A stretch of 28,903 nucleotides of DNA, from IMG/VR virus record IMGVR_UViG_3300017987_000281, positions 1 to 28,903 of that record, one strand, 5' to 3'. The stretch comes from a virus. Below are positions 1 through 5,070 of this stretch, piece by piece; the first letter of the stretch is position 1, and each line of letters opens with the position of its first letter. Below the pieces are notes generated by a model. It was not told the DNA's origin. It searched no databases and saw only the letters and a list, made by a program, of their open reading frames with translations. The translations under genes were made by a program, and so were the position numbers.

Positions 1-5
1 CTGAC

Positions 6-19
6 CTGCGGAAACGCAG
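6..19. other. 5-bp hairpin with tetraloop at the left edge
   Basis: CTGCG (6-10), GAAA (11-14) and CGCAG (15-19) form a perfect short stem-loop. On the transcribed minus strand the loop is TTTC. It lies just downstream of the 17-base palindrome, and the window ends before any T-run could be seen. Confidence 0.4.
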
Positions 20-24
20 CGCAG

Positions 25-41
25 TCTTGACAGTGTCAAGA
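25..41. promoter_or_regulatory. 17-base palindrome overlapping a stop codon
   Basis: TCTTGACA (25-32) and TGTCAAGA (34-41) are exact reverse complements around one central G. Each arm contains TTGACA on one strand, the sequence of a sigma70-type -35 box, but I see no good -10 box at the usual distance on either strand inside the window. It overlaps the stop codon of the 81-residue gene. It could be a repressor operator or part of a hairpin. Confidence 0.5.
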
Positions 42-281
42 CCCATCCTCGAACTCGGCGCCCGCCCGCATCTCCTCGGCCGCTGCCAGCAAACCATCGG
101 TGACATAGTCGGCCTGGTCCTCCGGCGCGGCCACCCACGAGCTGGACACCACCCGGCCGTCCCCGTCCATCCGCTGGATGCCCATCACGATCACGTAGTG
201 GGCCAGCATGTAGCCGTCGCCGCACTGGTTGAGCACGTCCTGCAGGGCTTGGCGCAGCTTGTCAAAGGCGCTGCTGGTCAT
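36..281 (-). CDS. conserved-looking 81-residue protein, function unknown
   Basis: I read 81 residues from the ATG at 281, which overlaps the previous stop by four bases (ATGA). The sequence MTSSAFDKLRQALQDVLNQCG, then GYMLAHYVIVMGIQRMDGDGRVVSSSWVAAPEDQADYVTDGLLAAAEEMR, looks like an alpha-beta fold. I recall close relatives ('MxxxxFDxLRDALxxVLDxCGDGYLLSHYVVVxGLQ') in actinobacteriophages, but with no known role. A longer frame to 488 lies in the preceding gene and is not credible. Its stop lies inside a 17-base palindrome. Confidence 0.7.
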   Translation of the reverse strand: MTSSAFDKLRQALQDVLNQCGDGYMLAHYVIVMGIQRMDGDGRVVSSSWVAAPEDQADYVTDGLLAAAEEMRAGAEFEDGS

Positions 282-520
282 TTGATCAGTCCGGCCAGCC
301 GGTGCAACGGGTCGAGGCGGGCGGGCCAGCGGCGCAGCAGGTGCCCGGCCAGGTAGACGACCATGACATGGGTGGCGACGGGGTGGCCGGCGCGGTAGCG
401 GTCGGCGGCCTCGGAGAGCAGCTCCCAGTCGCGGCGGGCCATCGCCGTCACCTCGTAGGCGGCGACCACGCCGGCCAACGCCAGCCACGCCACGTCGGCG
501 TGCTTATACCGAGCGCACAA
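278..520 (-). CDS. small predicted membrane protein, function unknown
   Basis: I start this 80-residue protein at the TTG at 520, which overlaps the exonuclease end by 17 bases; AGAGG lies eight bases upstream. It has two hydrophobic stretches, about 9-28 (DVAWLALAGVVAAYEVTAMA) and 50-62 (THVMVVYLAGHLL), with basic residues between, and ends PLHRLAGLIK. I recall small actinobacteriophage proteins of this pattern ('VAWLALAxxVAAYEV ... DPLHRLAGL') close to exonuclease or lysis genes; I know no function for them. It ends with an ATGA overlap into the next gene. Confidence 0.65.
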   Translation of the reverse strand: MCARYKHADVAWLALAGVVAAYEVTAMARRDWELLSEAADRYRAGHPVATHVMVVYLAGHLLRRWPARLDPLHRLAGLIK

Positions 521-1325
521 TGGACAGCCTCTCGGGCTCGATGGAGATGCGGCTGTAGCCGCCGCAGCTGGTGCAGCGGCGCATCGTGTAGGACAGGACG
601 TTGGCGATCCAGCGGCGCGGTATCACCTCGGTGTCGTGCCCGCAGCGGTGGCAGATCGTCAGCGAGTCCGCGCCCTCGACGCGCAGCGCGGGATGGTTGG
701 CGATGTGCGGACGTAGGAAGTCGTACAAAGCCTGCGTGGCGATGAGATCCCCGGCGCAGTAGTCGACCAGGCGCTCACGGTCCTCTACCGACTTCTGGGT
801 GACGGCCCGCTCCATCGCGTCCCGGTCATACCGGTCGGTCTTGGCGGGCAACCCGACCATCTGGCAGAAGGCGTCGAGGCTTTTGAACGGCGCCCCGCCT
901 TTGAACTGCTTGCGCAGCACCTTGAGGGTGTCCACGGTTTTGATAGGCGGCAGAACCGGCAGTCGGGCTTCGAGGTAGAGATCCCCGGACAGCCAGGGGA
1001 TGTCAGCGCCATCCACATTATGGCCGACGATTATCTCCGCGCGGCTCATCAACCGATGCACCCGTTGGAGGAACTTGCGCCGGCCACCTTTGTCCCATTC
1101 GGCCAGCCGGATGATCTCGTCGGAGTCGTACCACTTGGCGCAGACGACCGTCGTTCGCGGGTGCCTTTCGACGGTTTCGTAATGAATGTATCGGTTCTTC
1201 AAATCCCCTCGGTCGAAATAGAACTGGCGGCTAATGCCGCAGAGCCGTTCGACGTCGAGGATTAGGATCTTGGTGGTGACGCCCGGCCGCATGGTGGCCA
1301 GGTCGTCAGCCAGTTTGCGTGCCAT
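504..1325 (-). CDS. DEDDy 3'-5' exonuclease with C-terminal zinc ribbon
   Basis: This 273-residue protein has the three exonuclease motifs of the RNase H-like DnaQ group: ILDVERLCG (D24, E26), VGHNVDGADIPWL (D105), and VDYCAGDLIATQAL (Y189 and D193, a YxxxD motif). The middle VDTLKVLRKQFKGGAPFKSLDAF matches the segment between motifs II and III in DNA polymerase-type exonucleases. After about residue 215 two CxxC pairs (C225-x-x-C228 and C251-x-x-C254) form a likely zinc ribbon. A role in replication, repair or DNA degradation is inferred. The start ATG at 1325 has no strong ribosome binding site and relies on the 20-base overlap; an in-frame ATG at 1292 is an alternative. The stop lies inside the next gene. 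Confidence 0.88.
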   Translation of the reverse strand: MARKLADDLATMRPGVTTKILILDVERLCGISRQFYFDRGDLKNRYIHYETVERHPRTTVVCAKWYDSDEIIRLAEWDKGGRRKFLQRVHRLMSRAEIIVGHNVDGADIPWLSGDLYLEARLPVLPPIKTVDTLKVLRKQFKGGAPFKSLDAFCQMVGLPAKTDRYDRDAMERAVTQKSVEDRERLVDYCAGDLIATQALYDFLRPHIANHPALRVEGADSLTICHRCGHDTEVIPRRWIANVLSYTMRRCTSCGGYSRISIEPERLSIVRSV

Positions 1326-1548
1326 GGTGATACAGCAGGTGGTATTTCAGGCTGGACTCGCACGAGGTGTATCCCCAGCGTTCGGAGATGACGCGGTGCA
1401 GGGCGGCGCGGTTGTAGTGCGGCTGGGCGACATAGTCGTGGAACGCTTTCCGGTCCTCGTCGGACAGCGCGGCCACCCAGGCGCAGGTGGAGCAGGGCGG
1501 CCCGGAGGTCAGCTTGGGGCTGGAGGCCAGATCATCGGCCAGGGACAC
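1306..1548 (-). CDS. small Cys-containing protein, possibly DNA-binding
   Basis: This 80-residue protein starts with GTG at 1548; AGGAG six bases upstream overlaps the stop of the previous gene, deciding the start. It holds C19-S-T-C22, then a helix-rich part (ALSDEDRKAFHDYVAQPHY, AALHRVISERWGYTSCESSLKYHLLYHH). The Cys pair with later Cys and His residues could bind metal, and the 'AALHRVISERWGYTSCESSLKYH' part resembles a helix-turn-helix. I recall small phage proteins of this type ('CxxCxWLxxLxxEDxxAFxxAL ... HRVSxSSVRRHR'), but the function is not known to me. It overlaps the exonuclease gene by 20 bases. Confidence 0.7.
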   Translation of the reverse strand: MSLADDLASSPKLTSGPPCSTCAWVAALSDEDRKAFHDYVAQPHYNRAALHRVISERWGYTSCESSLKYHLLYHHGTQTG

Positions 1549-1556
1549 GGGAACTC

Positions 1557-1874
1557 CTAACGGGTTCGGCGATACCGTTCGAACCGGCTGTCGAGGTCGA
1601 GCCGGTCTTTACGCTCCTCCCGAAGCTCGTGGCGGATGTCACCCAGCTCGGACTTGACCGCGTGTATGTCGGCGCGGATGTGGCCGAGGGTGTCGCGGAT
1701 CTCGTCGACGTCTTCGCGTAGCGGCGAGGTGTGCCCGTTGCTGATGGATTTGTCCATCCTGGCGAGCTGCTTGTGATTGCGCAGGCTGAGCCAGGAGGGG
1801 ACGGCGACGATGAGTGACACGATGATGATCGTGGCGACGTCCATCCAGCTGTCGGGGTTGGGGATGGATTGCAT
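1557..1874 (-). CDS. second lysis-module membrane protein with coiled coil
   Basis: This 105-residue protein begins MQSIPNPDSWMDVATIIIVS and has one membrane segment (about 13-33, VATIIIVSLIVAVPSWLSL), then a basic stretch (RNHKQLARMDK) and a long charged coiled coil (about 50-103, REDVDEIRDTLGHIRADIHAVKSE and on), ending RRTR. I recall proteins of this pattern ('NGH..PLR.D.D.IR') next to mycobacteriophage holins; I believe the family is DUF2746, from memory. A second holin, an antiholin or a spanin-like role is possible. It starts seven bases after the holin stop, without a strong ribosome binding site. Confidence 0.75.
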   Translation of the reverse strand: MQSIPNPDSWMDVATIIIVSLIVAVPSWLSLRNHKQLARMDKSISNGHTSPLREDVDEIRDTLGHIRADIHAVKSELGDIRHELREERKDRLDLDSRFERYRRTR

Positions 1875-1880
1875 GACCGG

Positions 1881-2264
1881 TCAGAACTTGACCTTGGCCA
1901 GCGCGTCGGCGGCCATCGGGCCGAGGACGGGGATGTCGTCGACGACGTCGGAGACGGCCACCCGCACGGCTTCGGCGGCGGCCTTGGCTGAGGCGAGCTG
2001 ATCTTGGACGGCTTGGACGCCTTGGGTGACCTGAGTGACGGGGTCAGACTTGTCGAAGGTGCCGTCGTGGCGCTGCTTTGAGGTCACCACCGCGGCGGTG
2101 CCGGCCGCGCCCACACCGGCCAGGGACAGCAGGGCGGCGACGGCCGCGGAGATCGACGATGCGGCCTCGGGCGAGACGATCGACCACAACGACAGCAGCG
2201 TCAGCGCCGAGGTGGCGATAGTGCCCAGCGCATACAAACTCTGGCGGATACGGGGAGTCATCAT
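1881..2264 (-). CDS. holin-like membrane protein
   Basis: This 127-residue protein starts MMTPRIRQSLYALG at an ATG overlapping the lysin A stop by four bases. It has two hydrophobic segments, about 11-31 (YALGTIATSALTLLSLWSIV) and 38-60 (SAAVAALLSLAGVGAAGTAAVV), then a polar helix (PVTQVTQGVQAVQDQLASAKAAAEAV) and a weakly hydrophobic end (VSDVVDDIPVLGP). Two membrane segments, small size and position immediately after lysin A make a holin the best call. Holins have little sequence signature, so the call rests on build and context. A longer frame to 2855 lies within lysin A and is not credible. The start codon could also be the second of the two adjacent ATGs. Confidence 0.8.
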   Translation of the reverse strand: MMTPRIRQSLYALGTIATSALTLLSLWSIVSPEAASSISAAVAALLSLAGVGAAGTAAVVTSKQRHDGTFDKSDPVTQVTQGVQAVQDQLASAKAAAEAVRVAVSDVVDDIPVLGPMAADALAKVKF

Positions 2265-3709
2265 GATGCGATGCCCTTCCATTCGCGGTACGACTGCAGC
2301 GCACCGGGGTTGACCTGTTCCAGCCGGACCAGGACGTTCTTGGCGTGGTTGACCGCCCACGCATCGCGGAACTCCCCCTTGCCGGCGGCCACACGCATCA
2401 CTCGGTCGATGTCGTCGAGGCTGCCTTGGATGGCGGCGTCCTCGACGGCTTCGCGGTGGGACATGGCGTCGATCGACTGGATCAGTTGGGCCAGGGTGTA
2501 GCGGGCGCCTTCGCCGGGAGTCTTGTAGATAGAGATGCTGGGGTAGAGGCGGTCGGCCATATCGAGCCCTTCCTCGGTAGGGATGTCGCCCTCGCGGGTG
2601 ATGGCGAGCAGTTGGTCGCCCTGGGCGAGGGCGAGGGCGTACCGGCGGCGGCGGTCCTCGGCGCCGTTCTGCCCGCCGTTGATGCGGTAGGTGACGAGGT
2701 CGAAGTCGCCGCGGTCGCAGAGGGTGTTGATGTCGGGGCGGGCAACAGTCCAGTACCAGGCGGGTCCGATGCCGGCCCAGCGGAGGTCGGCGAGCCGTTT
2801 CGGGTAGCGGACGAAGTAGTTGGCGGCGTCCACCAGATTGTTTTCCCACGCCCATCTACTGAACCCGGCGTAGTTGGCTTCCCAGGTGATCTGTATCCAG
2901 GTGCGGCCTTTGTACCGCCAGCGGTCGGTGGACTCATCCCCGGAGGCGTATTCCTCGGTGGCGTTGAAGCTCGCGGATTCGTGCCCGATCTGGGCGAGCC
3001 AGGTGGCGACACGGTTGACGGTGGTGCAGTTGGAGAGCCGCAAGCCTTGCTGGACGGTGGGCAGGATTTCGGCGGCTTTGGCTTCGGTGATGCCGGTGGC
3101 GGCGGCGAGGACGGTGACCGGGCGGGCCGACGCCACCGGGGGTGGTGTGGTAAAGACAGGTTGCACGTTGGCGTAGCAGTACCCTTTGGGGGGGATGAGG
3201 GTGGCGCACTGGTCGAAGGACACCCAGTAGCCGAAGGGCCGGAACCCGGAGTCGGCGATCCACACCGCCCGATCCCCGGCCGAGTCGTAGCCCATCGCCG
3301 CGACGTAGTGGTACACGGTGCCGCCGCCGTAAGCCGGTGACACACTGCCCTTTACGCCCCTGGGGTAGTTGTTCGGTGGGGCGACCCAATTCATCACCAC
3401 GCCGTAGCCGGCGTCGATGGAGCGAGTCAGGTCGGCCCACAGGCGAGACTTCTGCGCGGCGGTCATCGGGTCGCGTTCGCAGTAGACGCTGGTGTAGCGG
3501 CCGTCGGGCAGTCGGCGGTCCAGCACCCGTTCAATCAAGCCGATGTAGTCGGTGCCGCCGCGGTGAGTGCCCATTTCGGCGGCAAGATCCCGTTCGGCGG
3601 CGTGTTTGCCTTGGGTGTCGAGCACGATCTGGGTGGATGCCGGCCCGCACCACCAGCCCGCCTCCTGCGGCACCAGGGCGCGATTGTAGGGCAGGACTTT
3701 CACGGTCAT
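2261..3709 (-). CDS. lysA: endolysin (lysin A): C39 peptidase and GH19 domains
   Basis: This 482-residue enzyme degrades peptidoglycan at lysis. Residues 1-185 are a C39-family peptidase-like domain with WWCGPAS (C21), YHYVAAMGY (H134) and WIADSG (D153) as the expected catalytic set. Residues about 195-370 are a GH19 chitinase or lysozyme-like domain: LAQIGHESASF with E244 as the likely acid, YKGRTWIQITWEANY (266-280), and VTYRINGGQNGAEDRRRRY (339-357). The C-terminal 100 residues (after EEGLDMADRLYP) are a separate domain, probably for cell-wall binding, that I do not recognise. This domain order is well known from mycobacteriophage lysin A. There is no signal peptide, so a holin is needed. 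The stop overlaps the holin start by four bases. Confidence 0.93.
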   Translation of the reverse strand: MTVKVLPYNRALVPQEAGWWCGPASTQIVLDTQGKHAAERDLAAEMGTHRGGTDYIGLIERVLDRRLPDGRYTSVYCERDPMTAAQKSRLWADLTRSIDAGYGVVMNWVAPPNNYPRGVKGSVSPAYGGGTVYHYVAAMGYDSAGDRAVWIADSGFRPFGYWVSFDQCATLIPPKGYCYANVQPVFTTPPPVASARPVTVLAAATGITEAKAAEILPTVQQGLRLSNCTTVNRVATWLAQIGHESASFNATEEYASGDESTDRWRYKGRTWIQITWEANYAGFSRWAWENNLVDAANYFVRYPKRLADLRWAGIGPAWYWTVARPDINTLCDRGDFDLVTYRINGGQNGAEDRRRRYALALAQGDQLLAITREGDIPTEEGLDMADRLYPSISIYKTPGEGARYTLAQLIQSIDAMSHREAVEDAAIQGSLDDIDRVMRVAAGKGEFRDAWAVNHAKNVLVRLEQVNPGALQSYREWKGIAS

Positions 3710-3873
3710 CGCCGGTCGGCGCCGCCGCCGGGGAAGATCAAATCGCAGTCGATGGGCCGTTCGACTGCGGGTTGGGTGGTAGGTGTGCCGGGGGTGCGGC
3801 CCATGATGGGGTCAAGGTCGGCGCAGCCGGCGAGGGTAAGGGTGATGGCGAGTAGTGTTGCAACGGTTTTCAT
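3706..3873 (-). CDS. small lipoprotein beside lysin A
   Basis: I read 55 residues from the ATG at 3873 (AAGGA six bases upstream), eight bases after the adhesin stop, ending at a TGA that overlaps the lysin A ATG (ATGA). The N-terminus MKTVATLLAITLTLAGC is a classic short lipoprotein signal: a Lys, a hydrophobic core and the lipobox LAGC with Cys17. The mature part is only 39 residues, Pro and Thr-rich (PGTPTTQPAVERP), with a second Cys (C43) and an acidic-to-basic end. Function is unknown. Possibilities are a spanin-like lysis accessory, since position beside endolysin and holin fits, or a superinfection-exclusion lipoprotein. I found it by reading the strand directly. Confidence 0.75.
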   Translation of the reverse strand: MKTVATLLAITLTLAGCADLDPIMGRTPGTPTTQPAVERPIDCDLIFPGGGADRR

Positions 3874-3881
3874 GGTTGTCC

Positions 3882-4739
3882 TTAGATGGGGTATCGGATG
3901 ATGACGATGCCGCTGCCGCCGTTGCCGCCGTAGTTTCCTGCCTGATTGCCCAACGCAGCGCCGGCACCGGCGCCGCCGCCGCCGGTGTTAGCGCCTCCTG
4001 CGGCGTTGGTGCGTTGGTCACCGGCTTGAGATGTGGCGACACCGCCGGTATTCAATGCTGAACCCCCGCCGGTTGCTGAAAAGGCAGCGCCGCCGCCGCC
4101 TATACCGCCGTTACCGGGCGTTTTGCTAAATCCGGCATAGCCGCCACCACCGCCCCAGTAATAGGTCGTCCCCAGAATGTCGTCTGCTATTCCTGCGCCG
4201 CCGTGTTGATCAGTGGCTGATGCTCCTGCACCACCACCGCCACCAGTCGTAGCACCGTCGCCGCCGGAACCGTCGCCGCTGCCGCCGGATTGGTTATATC
4301 CACCGCCGCCGCCGGAACCGTTGGAAGCCCGGCCGGCAGCCCCTGGTGCGCCACTGAAGTAGCCGCCGCCGCCGCCGCCGCCTGCGATCAACCCCGCGAA
4401 CGTGCTGTCGGAACCGTTCCCGCCGACATTCTTGCCGTCAGTACCGGAACCACCATCACCAACGGTCACCGTGTACGAATTGGCGGATAATGTCAGCGTT
4501 TGGCGCAGAACGCCGCCACCGCCACCGCCACCGCCGTTGTCACCGGCACCACCGCCGCCGCCGCCGACAAGAAGAACATCAACAGAACCGCCGCCAGAAA
4601 TAACTAGTGTCCCACTGCTGGTAAAAGTGTGGATTCGGTAGCCCCCAGAATAGGTAACCGTTCCACCCGATGCTAAAACGCCGGTGTTACCGATTCGCCG
4701 CGCCGACCACAACCGCTCCGAGTATCTGCGGAACGTCAC
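3882..4739 (-). CDS. glycine-rich adhesin-like tail protein
   Basis: This 285-residue protein starts with GTG at 4739, overlapping the preceding stop. A short beta start (residues 27-60: VTYSGGYRIHTFTSSGTL, then SGGGSVDVLLVGGGG) leads into more than 200 residues dominated by glycine runs broken by short polar or aromatic loops (YNQSGGSGDG, TTYYWGGGGGYAGF). It ends NGGSGIVIIRYPI, the usual ending of this family. The pattern resembles the polyglycine sandwich of phage S16 Gp38-type adhesins, where loops at the tip touch the receptor. The DNA is AT-richer than its neighbours in places: 62 of 120 bases at 4561-4680 are G or C by hand count. A role in host recognition is inferred. Confidence 0.85.
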   Translation of the reverse strand: MTFRRYSERLWSARRIGNTGVLASGGTVTYSGGYRIHTFTSSGTLVISGGGSVDVLLVGGGGGGAGDNGGGGGGGGVLRQTLTLSANSYTVTVGDGGSGTDGKNVGGNGSDSTFAGLIAGGGGGGGYFSGAPGAAGRASNGSGGGGGYNQSGGSGDGSGGDGATTGGGGGAGASATDQHGGAGIADDILGTTYYWGGGGGYAGFSKTPGNGGIGGGGAAFSATGGGSALNTGGVATSQAGDQRTNAAGGANTGGGGAGAGAALGNQAGNYGGNGGSGIVIIRYPI

Positions 4740-5065
4740 GACAGTTCGGCCCCGAACGCGGTGAAGGACAGGTTGCCGTCACCTGCATACACTTCCAGAA
4801 CGTCAGTCGCCGCCAAACTGACACCCAAGGTCAAAGCGATTGAGTCTTTGCCAGGGACCGCAATGTCGTAGCAAAGATAATGCTGGCTTGCCAAGGCCGC
4901 GCCCGCCGGCCTAACAGCAACCCGGAAATCCACACTGGAAGCCGAGCGGTTGCACACGTTGATCGTGGACACCACCGCCGACGTAGCGGCTGGCACGGTG
5001 TAGAGGGCCGTCGCCGTCGTCGCGCTGGGAGCCGACTGCCCCAACACTTTGTAGGTCGTCGCCAT
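4736..5065 (-). CDS. small tail fibre-associated protein
   Basis: I read 109 residues from the ATG at 5065 (MATTYKVLGQSAPSATTATA), five bases after the fibre stop; the open frame upstream to 5329 lies inside the fibre gene. The sequence is a beta-rich domain with LYTVPAATSAVVSTINVCN, SVDFRVAVRPAGAALASQHYL, PGKDSIALTLGVSLAATDVL and NLSFTAFGAE. I recall very similar short proteins beside tail fibre genes in many phages of diverse hosts; they are usually called structural or tail fibre proteins. I infer a small beta-sandwich cap or attachment piece. It overlaps the next gene by four bases (GTGA). Confidence 0.8.
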   Translation of the reverse strand: MATTYKVLGQSAPSATTATALYTVPAATSAVVSTINVCNRSASSVDFRVAVRPAGAALASQHYLCYDIAVPGKDSIALTLGVSLAATDVLEVYAGDGNLSFTAFGAELS

Positions 5066-5070
5066 GTCAG

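Noticed and set aside
25-41. Cluster A-type stoperator
   Set aside because: Only the TGTCAAG core matches; the GGTGG part of the consensus is absent, and a weak match near 6640 lies inside the fibre gene.
1881-2855. Longer version of the holin gene starting at 2855
   Set aside because: The extra 197 residues are an Arg, Pro-rich shadow of lysin A; the ATG at 2264 gives the usual four-base overlap.
3882-4739. CCGCCG-type simple repeats as a separate DNA repeat element
   Set aside because: They are the coding consequence of glycine runs in the adhesin-like protein.
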